This document shows positions 8,685 to 17,480 of a stretch of 64,000 nucleotides of DNA, piece after piece; the first letter of the stretch is position 1; every line of letters begins with the position of its first letter. The position numbers and the translations under genes were made by a program. The stretch is from [Actinomadura] parvosata subsp. kistnae (GTDB lineage Bacteria > Actinomycetota > Actinomycetes > Streptosporangiales > Streptosporangiaceae): positions 992,001-1,056,000 of the forward strand of contig NZ_OOHJ01000022.1 in the NCBI RefSeq assembly GCF_900323885.1, written 5' to 3'. A model generated the notes under the pieces. It did no database searches. It was not told the origin of the DNA and saw only the letters and a list, made by a program, of their open reading frames with translations.

Positions 8685-9885
8685 GCCAGGCGACCGCCGA
8701 GGTGTCGGTGAGCGAGGCGATCTGGTCGATCACCACGCGGACGCGGGCGGCGTCGTTCGCGGCCTCCAGGAACGCCGGGCGGAAGGCGGGCTCCAGCGTG
8801 GCCGGCGCGCCCAGCGTGATCAGGGAGGCCAGCTCGGTGATGAGGTCGCGCTGCCTGGCCTGGTTGGCGTGGTGGTCGGCGGTGGTCATCACGTAGTGCG
8901 CGGTGACGCCCTTGAGCAGCGCGCACTCCAGCCTCGTCGCGTGCGGCACGACGAGGTCGGCGCGATGGCGGGAGCCGTACACCTCCTTGGTGGCGGCCTG
9001 CGCCGAGCGGCAGAAGCGGCCGATGAGGCCGCTGGTGAGCGCCTTGAGCCCGGCCAGGTCCGCCATGGTCGCCTCGAAGCGGCGCGGCCACAGCGGGTCG
9101 GCGATCAGCTTGGCGAAGACCTCCTCCAGCTCGTTGAGGTCGGCGCCGGGGGCGTACCAGGTGCGGGTGGTCTCGCACACCTGGGCGCGCTCGACCGGCG
9201 ACTGCAGCGCCTCGGGGGTGACGTGGCCGGAGTGCAGGGCGTCCTCCAGGTCGTGCACCGAGTAGGCGACGTCGTCGGCCCAGTCCATGATCTGCGCCTC
9301 GAAGCTCACCCGCCCCTCCGGCGCGCCCTCCCTGATCCACTCGAACACCGGCAGGTCGTCGTCGTACACCCCGAACTTGGGCGACTTGTCGCGGGTCCAC
9401 GGGTACTTGATGGAGGCGTCGAGCGCGGCGCGCGTCAGGTTGAGGCCGGCGCTGCGGCCGTCCTCGGTGAGCACCTTGGCCTCCAGGCGGGTGAGCAGGC
9501 GCAGGCTCTGCGCGTTGCCCTCGAACCCGCCGCACGAGGCCGACAGCGCGTTGAGCGCCATCTCGCCGTTGTGCCCGAACGGCGGATGCCCCAGGTCGTG
9601 GGCCAGGCAGGCGGTCTCCACCAGGTCGGGGTCGACGCCCAGGGTGGCGCCCATCTCCCTGCCCACCTGGGCGCATTCGAGCGAGTGCGTCAGGCGGGTG
9701 CGCGGGATGTGCTGGCCGCCGCCCAGGGTCTCACCGGGGCCCACCACCTGCGTCTTCGCGGCCAGCCTGCGCAGGGCGGCGCTGTGCAGCACCCGGGCCC
9801 TGTCACGCTCGAACGCGGCGCGTTCCGGATTGCCGGGAAGTTCCGGAACCCAACGCTCCTGGTCATGCTCGTCGTAGTACGGCAT
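8665..9885 (-). CDS. dgt: Deoxyguanosinetriphosphate triphosphohydrolase (dGTPase)
   Basis: A 406-residue HD-domain enzyme that hydrolyses dGTP (or other dNTPs) to the nucleoside and tripolyphosphate. The HD metal-binding residues are visible in RTRLTHSLECAQ, HDLGHPPFGHNGE (about 97-109) and DWADDVAYSVHD. The N-terminus has the RDRARVLHSAALRRL signature of the family. It lies upstream of dnaG on the same strand, as in mycobacteria (dgt-dnaG), although here two oppositely oriented or convergent genes intervene. It may control dNTP pools. Confidence 0.93.
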   Translation of the reverse strand: MPYYDEHDQERWVPELPGNPERAAFERDRARVLHSAALRRLAAKTQVVGPGETLGGGQHIPRTRLTHSLECAQVGREMGATLGVDPDLVETACLAHDLGHPPFGHNGEMALNALSASCGGFEGNAQSLRLLTRLEAKVLTEDGRSAGLNLTRAALDASIKYPWTRDKSPKFGVYDDDLPVFEWIREGAPEGRVSFEAQIMDWADDVAYSVHDLEDALHSGHVTPEALQSPVERAQVCETTRTWYAPGADLNELEEVFAKLIADPLWPRRFEATMADLAGLKALTSGLIGRFCRSAQAATKEVYGSRHRADLVVPHATRLECALLKGVTAHYVMTTADHHANQARQRDLITELASLITLGAPATLEPAFRPAFLEAANDAARVRVVIDQIASLTDTSAVAWHRRLSR

Positions 9886-9965
9886 CAGTGAAGTGATTTT
9901 ATCCAGTTTCAGGTCTCCGCTAGTGTCAAGCCTCGCGAGAAACCCTTCCCCGGGAGCCCTCCCCC

Positions 9966-11465
9966 ATGACGACAGCGTTCCGAGCAGTGCTGGCCTTTAC
10001 CCTGCTCGCCGGCTTCTACGTGCTGGTCGGCCTCTTCCTGGCGGCCGCGGTCTTCTTCGACGTCCTGCTCCTCGTCGACTTCCACGCCAGCACCATCAAG
10101 ATCGCCATCGTGCTCACCCTGGCGGCCGGCGCGCTCGTCCGCGCGCTCCTCATGGTCAGCCGCCGCCGCGGCGGCGAGCAGCCCGGAGTGCCGGTCGGGC
10201 GCGAGCACGAGCCGGTCCTGTGGCAGACGGTCGAGGAGCTCGCCCAGCGCGTACGCACCGCGCCGCCCGACGAGATCCGCCTCGTCGCCGAGGTGAACGC
10301 GGCCGTGTCCGAGGACACCCGCTTCCTCGGCCTGAAGGCGACGCGGCGGCGCATGTTCATCGGGCTGCCGCTGCTGCAGACGCTCACCGTGGACGAGATG
10401 CGCGCCGTGCTCGGGCACGAGCTCGGCCACTACAGCGGCGCCCACACCCGCCTCGGCGCGCCCGTCTACCGGGGCCGGGTCTCTCTCATCGCCACCGTGC
10501 AGGGCCTGCACAACCATCCGTTCATCCAGCGCCTGTTCACCTGGTACGCCAAGCTCTACCTGCGCGTCTCGCAGGCCGTCTCGCGCCGCCAGGAGCTGGA
10601 GGCCGACCAGCTCGCCGTGGCCATCGGCGGCCGGCAGGCCATGGCCGGCGCCCTGCGCAAGATCCACACCACCGCCGCCGGCTGGGACCTCTACGTCAGC
10701 AACTACCTGTCCCTGACCGGCGCCGGCGGCGCCCGCCCCGCCGCCGTCTTCGGCGGCTTCCACGCCCTCATGAGCGACCCTGAACGCCAGGCGGAGCTGG
10801 CCAAGCTGGGCGAGGAGCCCGAGGAGGTCTCCCCCTACGACTCCCACCCCAGCCTGGCCGACCGCCTGGCCGCCATCGAGCACCTGCCAGAGCCGCAGCA
10901 CGTCCCCGATCCGCGCTCGGCCCTCACCCTGCTCGTCGACCCGAACGTGGCCGTGCAGGCGGTCGAGCAGTCGATGTGGAGCCCCGAGGCGCTGGCGACC
11001 CTGCGGCCGGTGTCGTGGGAGGAGCTGATCTCGCACGGCATGTACGCCGGCCGCAACGCCGAGGCCGTGCGCGACCTCGCCGTGGCCGGGCAGCAGGTGA
11101 TGGGCGCGGCCCGGCCGTACCTGGACGCGGCCTTCGAGGCCATCGCGCGGGGGCGGCAGGCCGAGCTGGAGGCCAAGCTCCTGGAGCAGGGCTGGAACCC
11201 CTCCCCCACCTTGCTGGCCGGGGTGCTGGGGCAGGCGCTGGAGGCCGTGCTGATCGAGCTCGGCCAGGCCAAGTGGACGCTGTCGTGGTCGGGGCCGGCG
11301 CGGCTGCTGTTCGACGACGGGGAGGAGGTCGCCCTGTCGGAGTACGCGGCCCAGGTCGCGGCCAACCCGGCGGCGGTGGCGGGGCTGCGGCAGTGGCTGG
11401 GCGATCACGGCATGCGCCACGACTACGTACCCCTGGAGCAGCCCAGCCCGGCCGCACTGGGTTGA
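9966..11465 (+). CDS. M48-family membrane zinc metalloprotease
   Basis: A 499-residue protein with two N-terminal transmembrane helices (about 7-30 and 42-62). A Peptidase_M48 domain follows, with the zinc motif HELGH (about residue 155) and the downstream third-ligand region ELEADQLAV. Family members such as HtpX and Ste24-like proteases degrade or process membrane proteins. The C-terminal 200 residues have no recognised domain. The start is ATG at 9966, in a region divergent from dgt. The last codons form the first of four 17-bp repeats. Confidence 0.88.
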   Translation: MTTAFRAVLAFTLLAGFYVLVGLFLAAAVFFDVLLLVDFHASTIKIAIVLTLAAGALVRALLMVSRRRGGEQPGVPVGREHEPVLWQTVEELAQRVRTAPPDEIRLVAEVNAAVSEDTRFLGLKATRRRMFIGLPLLQTLTVDEMRAVLGHELGHYSGAHTRLGAPVYRGRVSLIATVQGLHNHPFIQRLFTWYAKLYLRVSQAVSRRQELEADQLAVAIGGRQAMAGALRKIHTTAAGWDLYVSNYLSLTGAGGARPAAVFGGFHALMSDPERQAELAKLGEEPEEVSPYDSHPSLADRLAAIEHLPEPQHVPDPRSALTLLVDPNVAVQAVEQSMWSPEALATLRPVSWEELISHGMYAGRNAEAVRDLAVAGQQVMGAARPYLDAAFEAIARGRQAELEAKLLEQGWNPSPTLLAGVLGQALEAVLIELGQAKWTLSWSGPARLLFDDGEEVALSEYAAQVAANPAAVAGLRQWLGDHGMRHDYVPLEQPSPAALG

Positions 11466-11518
11466 GGCCCGCACTGGGTTGAGGCCCGCACTGAGTCGGG
11501 GCCCGCGCCGGGTCGGGG
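11451..11518 (+). repeat. Four 17-bp tandem copies over the stop of the M48 gene
   Basis: Units at 11451-11467 and 11468-11484 share 16 of 17 bases (cgcactgggttgagg core). Copies at 11485-11501 and 11502-11518 are progressively degenerate. The stop of the M48 gene is inside unit 1. Confidence 0.9.
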
Positions 11519-11530
11519 CTCCAGCGATCG

Positions 11531-12262
11531 TCAGAGGGCGCGTTCCAGGGCTGTGCGGTGCTCGGCGACCCAGGCGTGGGCGGCGCGTACCTGCTCCACC
11601 ACCCCGGCGGCGCGCAGCCTGACCGCGTGCGGCAGGCCCGCGGCCGCGTCCGCCTCGATGCCGCGCCGGCACCGGTCCTGCCACCACAGGACGCTCTCCA
11701 CCACTTCGCCGCGATCCGCGAGGCCGTAGCCGTCGCAGATCACCCGCACCCGCCGCGCCGCCTCGGCCGGCTCCGCGCCCGGCGCCAGCCCCGCGTACTG
11801 CCAGCAGACGTGCCCCACGTCGTGGACGCGCCGGCCGGGCGCCGCGATGTCCCAGTCGATGAACGCCACCGGCCGCAGCCCGCCGCCGCCGTCGCGGTAG
11901 ACGGTGTTCTTAGGTGAAAGGTCGTTGTGGCAGACGACCTCGCCGCCCTCGGCGAGCGCGCTGCCCTCGGTCAGGTCGTGGAACTCGCGCACCAGCCCGG
12001 CCACCCGCGCCAGGCTCTCGTCGGAGGTGACGCCGTCCGGCTGCCGCTCCTCCCACGCCACGTGCCCGTCCACGTAGCTCAGGATCTCGCGGCCCCGCTC
12101 GTCAAGGCCGAGGAAGCGCGGCGCGCCCGCCCAGCCGCGCCGCTCGAACAGGCGCAGCAGCTCGTGCACGTACGCGGCGCGCGGGCCCGGAACGCGGCGG
12201 ACGGTGTCTCCGGCACGGACGACGGCGTTCACGAAACCGCCGGGAAGAGGGGTCTCTGACAT
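11531..12262 (-). CDS. Aminoglycoside phosphotransferase-like (APH/choline kinase fold) protein
   Basis: A 243-residue kinase-like protein. The catalytic loop HNDLSPKN (about 132-139) carries the HxDxxxxN pattern, and the metal-binding motif FIDWD lies about 18 residues later. The nucleotide-binding N-lobe is short. Such proteins phosphorylate small molecules such as antibiotics, sugars or choline; the substrate cannot be read from sequence. It is convergent with the M48 gene and divergent from the following DUF6194 gene. It is a single-gene unit. Confidence 0.82.
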   Translation of the reverse strand: MSETPLPGGFVNAVVRAGDTVRRVPGPRAAYVHELLRLFERRGWAGAPRFLGLDERGREILSYVDGHVAWEERQPDGVTSDESLARVAGLVREFHDLTEGSALAEGGEVVCHNDLSPKNTVYRDGGGGLRPVAFIDWDIAAPGRRVHDVGHVCWQYAGLAPGAEPAEAARRVRVICDGYGLADRGEVVESVLWWQDRCRRGIEADAAAGLPHAVRLRAAGVVEQVRAAHAWVAEHRTALERAL

Positions 12263-12390
12263 GCGACCAAGCTTGCCCGACCGTCATCCGCTTTGAAGCT
12301 TTTCCTGCCAGTACGAGGGTCGTCGCCGCAAAAGCCTCACTGGGCGGTGCAGTGAGACGATTGAGGGGAACGAGTGGAAGGAGCCTCACT

Positions 12391-12870
12391 GTGACAGAGG
12401 ACGAGATCATCAAGTTCGTGAGCGGCCTGCCCGGGACGGTCGCGTTCACCGCCGGGCCGGAGATCGGGGCGCCGGAGATGGCGTGGGGGGACACGTTCTT
12501 CTACTACGCCCCGGAGGGCCTCGACCGGCCTCCGAGCGACGGCCGCCTGCCGTACGCGACGATCGTCACCAAGGACTACGAGGGGTTCGACACCGCCTCC
12601 GACCTCGGCCGACCGGGGGTCTTCCGGCTCAACGTGGCGGTCGGGCGGGTCGCGTTCGAGCGCCTGGTCGGCTACTCGCCCGCCGCGCACGCCGAGCACC
12701 ACGCCGGCATCGACTACACGGTGCTCGGCCGGATCATCCCGCATCCGCTGTACGCCGCCCAGTCGTGGATCTCGATCCTCAACCCCGAGGACGAGGAGCT
12801 TACGCGGGAGATCCTGACGGAGGCGCACGCCCGCGCGGCCCAACGCCACCGCCCGCCGTCCCGCGGCTGA
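12391..12870 (+). CDS. DUF6194 family protein
   Basis: A 159-residue soluble protein. The pattern YATIVTKDYEGFDTASDL followed by PGVFRLNVAVGR matches the actinobacterial DUF6194 family, as does HHAGIDYTVLGRIIPHPLY near the C-terminus. No function is known for the family. The GTG at 12391 was chosen because AAGGAG lies 8 bases upstream; the open frame reaches to 12352 without a better site. The stop codon is in the first of two degenerate 25-bp repeats. Confidence 0.75.
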   Translation: MTEDEIIKFVSGLPGTVAFTAGPEIGAPEMAWGDTFFYYAPEGLDRPPSDGRLPYATIVTKDYEGFDTASDLGRPGVFRLNVAVGRVAFERLVGYSPAAHAEHHAGIDYTVLGRIIPHPLYAAQSWISILNPEDEELTREILTEAHARAAQRHRPPSRG

Positions 12871-12913
12871 TCGCGAGCGCCCGTCTGACGGCTGGTCGCA
12901 GGCGTCCGCCCGA
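12864..12913 (+). repeat. Two degenerate 25-bp copies over the DUF6194 stop codon
   Basis: 12864-12888 and 12889-12913 agree at 19 of 25 bases. The first copy contains the TGA stop of the upstream gene. Confidence 0.6.
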
Positions 12914-13088
12914 GCGGCCATCGGCGGAGATACAAGGATGAGTCGTACGCAGCGGTGCAGACAAGCCCGGCCCCCGTGAAGCAAGGTCGAAACGGGTCAA
13001 ACCGACCGGGTTTTCTGAACGGCCTTGCCACACTGCGACCCGTGATCGTACGGTCACCCTTAGCATTCGCCCAGCCGAAGGAGGCGCT

Positions 13089-13796
13089 GTGAGCAGGCAC
13101 GACGGCGGACCCCAGCGAGGCTCGACAATGCTCCCCCATCTGGCCTGGCGCGTGGAGGCGATGATCGCGGGCATCGCCGCCCGGCGCCCGCCCGCCACCG
13201 GCGCCATCGAGCAGGCGCTGCGGAAGGTGCCACGGCACTGGTTCGTGCCCTCCCTGGGGCTGGTGCTCGACGACGACGGCGGCGCCGTCCCGATCGACCG
13301 CGACATCGACCCGCCCGCCTGGTGGGACGCCGTCTACTCCGACCGGCCCATCGCCACCCCCCTCGGCACGGGTGCCGCCGCCTCCTACACCTGCGTCACC
13401 CCCTCCCCCAGCTCCGCCGTCGACCTGCTCGAACTCCTCGACCTGCGCCCGGGGCACCGCGTGCTGGAGATCGGCACCGGCACCGGCTGGATCACCGCGC
13501 TGCTGTGCCGGCTGGCCGGCGAGTCGGGGCGGGTGACGTCCGTCGAGGACAACCCGGAGGTGGCGGAGGTGGCATGCAGGAACCTGGTCGCCGCCGGCGT
13601 CCGCCCGTACCTCATCGCCGGCGACAGCACCCTCGGCTGCCCCGAGCGCGGCCCGTACGACCGCGTGCTCGCGCCCCACACCGCGCCCGAGTCGTGGACC
13701 GCGCAGGCGGCCCCCGAAGCGGTCATCGTCGGCGGCAACGGCGAGGCCGTGCGCCTGGTGCTGCCGGCGGCCCACATGGACGGCCACCTGAGGTAA
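13089..13796 (+). CDS. Protein-L-isoaspartate O-methyltransferase-like SAM enzyme
   Basis: A 235-residue class I methyltransferase. Motif I is VLEIGTGTGWITALL (about 120-134), followed by VTSVEDNPEVAEVA (SAM ribose contact) and AGDSTLG. The N-terminal part (ALRKVPRHWFVP) is typical of PCMT-like proteins of actinomycetes. Full repair methyltransferases have a longer C-terminal part, so this may be a shortened version or act on a peptide, as PCMT homologues in peptide-natural-product clusters do. Here no precursor gene was seen. The start is GTG, with a strong AAGGAGG six bases upstream. Confidence 0.8.
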   Translation: MSRHDGGPQRGSTMLPHLAWRVEAMIAGIAARRPPATGAIEQALRKVPRHWFVPSLGLVLDDDGGAVPIDRDIDPPAWWDAVYSDRPIATPLGTGAAASYTCVTPSPSSAVDLLELLDLRPGHRVLEIGTGTGWITALLCRLAGESGRVTSVEDNPEVAEVACRNLVAAGVRPYLIAGDSTLGCPERGPYDRVLAPHTAPESWTAQAAPEAVIVGGNGEAVRLVLPAAHMDGHLR

Positions 13797-13861
13797 GGAA
13801 CCGCCCCTTTCCGCCACGGCGGCCCCGCGTAGGAGGTTGAAGCGAAAGCTCGCCCACCGGA

Positions 13862-14169
13862 AGGGGGGCCGGTGCGGAGGGTGAGCGGCGAGGAGTTCGC
13901 GGTGCTGCCCGACGGCACTGCACGACCTGGCCCGGCTCCGCTCGGCGGCGCCGTTGGCCGCATTGCACGCCGTCCGGATGGCCGATCAGGCCGGCCTCCT
14001 GCTCACTCCCCTGCCTGGGCAGACGCCGGTCCGAGCCTGCCGGCCCTCGACGTGTTCGTCTCCGCCGAGCACTGGCCGCACTCCAGCAGAGGCGTTTGAT
14101 TACTGTGGAGTCCCTGATTACGGCAAGAGACCATCCTTCCGGGCATGGCAATCACATGCAAGCCCTTGA
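13862..14169 (+). pseudogene. Possible decayed small gene
   Basis: A GTG at 13873 or earlier opens a frame (SGEEFAVLPDGT), and the coding-like sequence then continues in another frame (DLARLRSAAPLAALHAVRM). This suggests a frame-shifted remnant. No family is recognised and no complete ribosome-binding site and frame agree. The otherwise gene-free stretch runs from 13797 to 14238. Confidence 0.25.
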
Positions 14170-14206
14170 CTTAATTCACATGGACTCCATGATTAGTCGC
14201 AAGTCC
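14104..14206 (+). promoter_or_regulatory. Repeated TGGA(g/c)TCC(c/a)TGATTA element before the DUF4874/DUF4832 gene
   Basis: Two related direct copies start at about 14104 and 14181, 77 bp apart. The second lies within a perfect 13-bp palindrome, CATGGACTCCATG (14179-14191). A TTGACT box at 14166-14171 could be a -35 element. The pattern looks like an operator pair for the gene starting at 14239. Confidence 0.45.
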
Positions 14207-14238
14207 GACACTCCTCGCCGGCCTTGCCAAGGAGCCCC

Positions 14239-15690
14239 ATGCGCAAGCTCGCACGCTACCTCACCCTCCTCTCCTTCCTCGGCGCGTCGACCCTGGTCGC
14301 GCCGTCCGCGGCCCTGGCCGCCATCACCGCCCCCTCGGCCACGAACACGGCCACCACCGTGACGCACCGGAACCCGGCGACCGGCTTCGCCCAGGGCGGC
14401 GCGGGCGGCCGCGGCACGGTCACGTACAGCCCCACGACCGCCGACTTCCCGAACCCCGAGCGCGGCCTCTACCACCACACCGGCGACTGCGACAAGAACG
14501 ACTTCTCCCTCGCCACCCTGCAGAGCTACCGCACCGGCCAGAACATCTCGCTCGTGATGTGCGTGTTCTACCTCGCCGAGTTCAGGACCTCCCCCATCAG
14601 CCAGGCGGCGCTCGACCAGTTGCAGCAGCAGCTCGACACCGTCCGCGCGGCGGGGCTGAAGATGATCCTGCGCTTCGCCTACACCACCTCCACCGACGGC
14701 GCCGACGCCGCCAAGGACCGCGTGCTGGCCCACCTCGACCAGCTCAAGCCCTACCTGAACGCGAACAAGGACGTCATCTACCTCATGCAGGCGGGCTTCA
14801 TCGGCGCGTGGGGCGAGTGGTACTACACCCAGAACTTCGGCAACGCCGGCACGGTCACCGCCACCGACTGGGCCAACCGCAAGGCCGTGGTGGACAAGCT
14901 GCTCAGCGTCCTGCCCTCGTCCCGGATGGTGCAGCTGCGCACCCCCAAGTTCAAGCGCACGCTGTACGCGACGACGCCGGTCGGCTCCGGCCAGGCGTAC
15001 GGCGGCTCGGCCGTGGCGCGGCTCGGGCACCACAACGACTGCTTCCTGGCCAGCCCGGACGACTACGGCACGTACGAGAACGCGGCCGTCGAGTACCCCT
15101 ACCTGGAGGCGGATACCTCGTACGTGGCGATGGGCGGGGAGACCTGTAACCCCAACCCGCCGCGTTCGGACTGCCCGACGGCCAAGGACGAGCTGTCGCG
15201 CTTCCACTGGTCGTACCTGAACACCGACTACCACACCGGCGTGCTGGGAAGCTGGAGCGCCGGCGGTTGCCTCGCCGAGATCACCCGCAGCCTCGGCTAC
15301 CGCCTCGCCCTGCGGAGCGGCACGTACCCGAGCACGGCCGCGCGCGGCGGCGCGCTGCCCGTCACCATCACCCTCAGGAACGACGGCTACGCGGCCCCGT
15401 TCAACCCGCGCGGCCTGGAGCTGGTGCTGCGCAACACCTCGACCGGGGCGCTGCACCGCCTTCCGCTCTCGGCCGACCCGCGCAGGTGGGCGGCCGGGGC
15501 CACCAGCACGATCAGCCAGACCGTGACGGTGCCCGCGTCCCTGCCCGCCGGCCGTTACGCGCTGCTGCTCGGCCTGCCCGATCCGCTGCTGTCCGCGCGG
15601 CCGGAGTACTCGATCAGGCTCGCCAACGAGGGCGTCTGGGAGCCGGCGACCGGCCTCAACGACCTGCGCCACACCGTCACCATCAGCTGA
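14239..15690 (+). CDS. Secreted DUF4874/DUF4832 protein (putative glycoside-hydrolase-like)
   Basis: A 483-residue exported protein with a Sec signal peptide (MRKLARY, hydrophobic core, cleavage after ALA near residue 29). The first half matches DUF4874 (FPNPERGLYHHTGD near 75). An SLVMCVFYLAEF stretch follows, and a barrel-like part has LKMILRFAY and GAWGEWYY. The second half is DUF4832, ending in a beta-sandwich (VTITLRNDGYAAPFN). The fold resembles glycoside hydrolases, but the family has no proven activity. AAGGAG four bases before the ATG at 14239 sets the start. A possible operator lies upstream. Confidence 0.85.
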   Translation: MRKLARYLTLLSFLGASTLVAPSAALAAITAPSATNTATTVTHRNPATGFAQGGAGGRGTVTYSPTTADFPNPERGLYHHTGDCDKNDFSLATLQSYRTGQNISLVMCVFYLAEFRTSPISQAALDQLQQQLDTVRAAGLKMILRFAYTTSTDGADAAKDRVLAHLDQLKPYLNANKDVIYLMQAGFIGAWGEWYYTQNFGNAGTVTATDWANRKAVVDKLLSVLPSSRMVQLRTPKFKRTLYATTPVGSGQAYGGSAVARLGHHNDCFLASPDDYGTYENAAVEYPYLEADTSYVAMGGETCNPNPPRSDCPTAKDELSRFHWSYLNTDYHTGVLGSWSAGGCLAEITRSLGYRLALRSGTYPSTAARGGALPVTITLRNDGYAAPFNPRGLELVLRNTSTGALHRLPLSADPRRWAAGATSTISQTVTVPASLPAGRYALLLGLPDPLLSARPEYSIRLANEGVWEPATGLNDLRHTVTIS

Positions 15691-15767
15691 GCCCCGCCCT
15701 TCATCGGAAGGAGCCGGGGAGGCCGCCGACGCGCTGGACCCGGCGCCCCTGAGAGCGCCAGGCGGGC

Positions 15768-16262
15768 TCAGGGGCACCGGGCGTGCTCGGCCCGGCTGGC
15801 GGTGATGCGTTCGGCCGCGAGCGCGCCGGCCCGGTCCTCGTCCCCGGTGAGCCGGGCCAGGATCGAGGCCAGCGGCCGGATCTGCCCGTTCCCGCCCCAG
15901 TGGCCCTCGGGGATCTCGGTCGGGAACACCCAGACCCTGCCGGGGTCGCGCGGCCAGGCGCCGTTCTCGGCGTCCAGGATCGCCTCGGTGATCTCGGCGA
16001 CGACGCCCGCGCGCGCCTCCGCGTCGAGCTGCCCTTCGGGCACGGACGGGACGACCTTGTAGCGGGGCGCGCTCGCGGGCGCCCCGCCGACGTACACGGC
16101 GGCCGGCCGGTGCAGGAACGCCCACGAGACGGACCTGGTCACCGGGTCGGCGGGGTCGAACCCCTCGTGGCGGATCAGGATCTCGGTGATGCGGTTCATG
16201 AGCGCCGCCTCGGCCTCTTGTGAGAGCGCGCCTTCGGGGATGTGGACGTCGAGCATGGGCAT
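15768..16262 (-). CDS. Tautomerase-superfamily protein
   Basis: A 164-residue protein starting MPMLDVHIPEGALS. The proline after Met is the expected catalytic N-terminal base of 4-oxalocrotonate tautomerase-like enzymes. Two beta-alpha-beta halves are visible, the second starting at PRYKVVPSVPEGQL, as in fused tautomerases. The substrate is unknown. It is divergently transcribed from an HxlR-family regulator, which is probably its controller. Confidence 0.75.
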   Translation of the reverse strand: MPMLDVHIPEGALSQEAEAALMNRITEILIRHEGFDPADPVTRSVSWAFLHRPAAVYVGGAPASAPRYKVVPSVPEGQLDAEARAGVVAEITEAILDAENGAWPRDPGRVWVFPTEIPEGHWGGNGQIRPLASILARLTGDEDRAGALAAERITASRAEHARCP

Positions 16263-16278
16263 GGCCCGTCCTCCTGGA

Positions 16279-16293
16279 TTTAGTTCTTAAACT
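16279..16293. promoter_or_regulatory. Candidate HxlR operator in the divergent tautomerase/HxlR promoter
   Basis: AGTT-CTTA-AACT is an inverted repeat in an AT-rich patch just upstream of the tautomerase start. It is the only clear dyad in the 93-bp divergent spacer. Confidence 0.4.
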
Positions 16294-16355
16294 CAGCGCG
16301 ACGAACGTACGGAGGCTGAGCGGAAAATGTCAACCCAGGTGGGTACGATCGAGCC

Positions 16356-16850
16356 GTGCGGACGCAGCGGATCGACCCGGTGAACTGTTCGGTGGCCCGC
16401 GCCCTCGCGGTCGTGGGCGAGCGCTGGTCACTGCTGATCGTGCGCGAGGCGCTGGACGGCGCGCGGCGCTTCGGGGAGTTCCGTGCCCGTCTGGGCATCG
16501 CGAGCAACCTCCTGTCCACCCGGCTCGACACCCTGGTGGCGGCGGGGGTGCTGCGGCGCGTCCCGTACCAGGAGCCCGGCGACCGGCAGCGCTACGAGTA
16601 CCACCTCACCGAGCAGGGCCTCGACCTGCGGCCCACGCTGATCGCGCTGCTGGAGTGGGGCGACAAGTACCTCGCCGGGCCGGAGGGGCCGTCGGTCGTC
16701 GTCCGCCACCGGCCCGCCGACGACGACGATGACGTCTGTGGAGAGCCGGTCCGGGTCACGCTCGAATGCGCCGGCGGGCACACCCACCTGCCGTCCAGTG
16801 CGGTCCACCGCGCTCCCGGCCCGGGCGCCCGCTTCCTGGACAACCCCTGA
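16356..16850 (+). CDS. HxlR-family winged-helix transcriptional regulator
   Basis: A 164-residue regulator. The HxlR domain (about 8-100) is clear: CSVARALAVVGERWSLLIVREAL, then RRFGEFRARLGIASNLLSTRL with the recognition helix, and the YEYHLTEQG wing. An early Cys (residue 11) is in the position used by redox- or aldehyde-sensing HxlR proteins. The C-terminal tail contains CGEPVRVTLECAGGH, a possible metal or thiol site. The start is GTG. It probably represses the divergent tautomerase gene. Confidence 0.88.
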   Translation: MRTQRIDPVNCSVARALAVVGERWSLLIVREALDGARRFGEFRARLGIASNLLSTRLDTLVAAGVLRRVPYQEPGDRQRYEYHLTEQGLDLRPTLIALLEWGDKYLAGPEGPSVVVRHRPADDDDDVCGEPVRVTLECAGGHTHLPSSAVHRAPGPGARFLDNP

Positions 16851-16934
16851 TCACGACAAGCCCCTCGCGGCATCGCCGGGCCGGGCGGTTAAACCCTTTG
16901 ACCGCGTGCACGGCCCCTCGGGACGATCGGTCCC

Positions 16935-17480
16935 GTGCACATTGAATTCTCCCGTTTCTCCCCCGACGAGACCGAAGCGCTGGTCGAGTTCCTGACCGGC
17001 GAGGAGTGGCCCTTCCACGCGAGCGTCCAGGAGGCGCCGGCGATCCGGCAGCGGGCCGCCGAAGGGCTCTACGACGACGCGGAGAGCCGCACGTTCTGGC
17101 TGCTCGCGGACGGGGAGCGGGCCGGGCTGGTACGGCTCCAGGACCTCACCGACGGCACCCCCATGTTCGACCTGCGGATCAGGAAGGCGTGGCGGGGGCG
17201 CGGTCTCGGCACGGCGGCCGTCAAGTGGCTCACGTCGTACCTGTTCACGGAATTCCCCGGGATCAGGCGCATCGAGGGCAATACGCGGCAGGACAACCAC
17301 ACGATGCGCGCCGTCTTTCGTAAGTGCGGGTATGTCAAGGAGTCGCATTACCGGGAGGCGTGGCCCGCTCCGGACGGCACGGTGCACGACACGGCGGGAT
17401 ACGCGATTCTGCGCCGCGATTGGGAGTCGGGGACGGTGACGCCGCCCGACTGGAATGACGAGCCCGCCGCTACTGCATGA
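16935..17480 (+). CDS. GNAT-family N-acetyltransferase
   Basis: A 181-residue acetyltransferase of the RimJ/RimL type. The acetyl-CoA-binding motif A is FDLRIRKAWRGRGLGTAAVKWLTSY split by the RGRGLGT loop (about 90-96). Motif B contains RIEGNTRQDNHTMRAVFRKCGYVKE. The substrate is unknown. The start is GTG, encoding MHIEFSRF. Its last 11 bp overlap the convergent atpE-like gene. Confidence 0.85.
   Translation: MHIEFSRFSPDETEALVEFLTGEEWPFHASVQEAPAIRQRAAEGLYDDAESRTFWLLADGERAGLVRLQDLTDGTPMFDLRIRKAWRGRGLGTAAVKWLTSYLFTEFPGIRRIEGNTRQDNHTMRAVFRKCGYVKESHYREAWPAPDGTVHDTAGYAILRRDWESGTVTPPDWNDEPAATA

Noticed and set aside
11531..12262. Aminoglycoside-resistance gene
   Set aside because: Only the general kinase fold is visible; no subfamily feature points to a specific antibiotic.
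13089..13796. PCMT-like gene as part of a lanthipeptide or other RiPP cluster
   Set aside because: No precursor peptide, cyclase or protease partner was found nearby.
15768..16262. Tautomerase as part of an aromatic or oxalocrotonate pathway
   Set aside because: No dioxygenase, hydratase or decarboxylase genes are nearby; only the HxlR regulator is linked.
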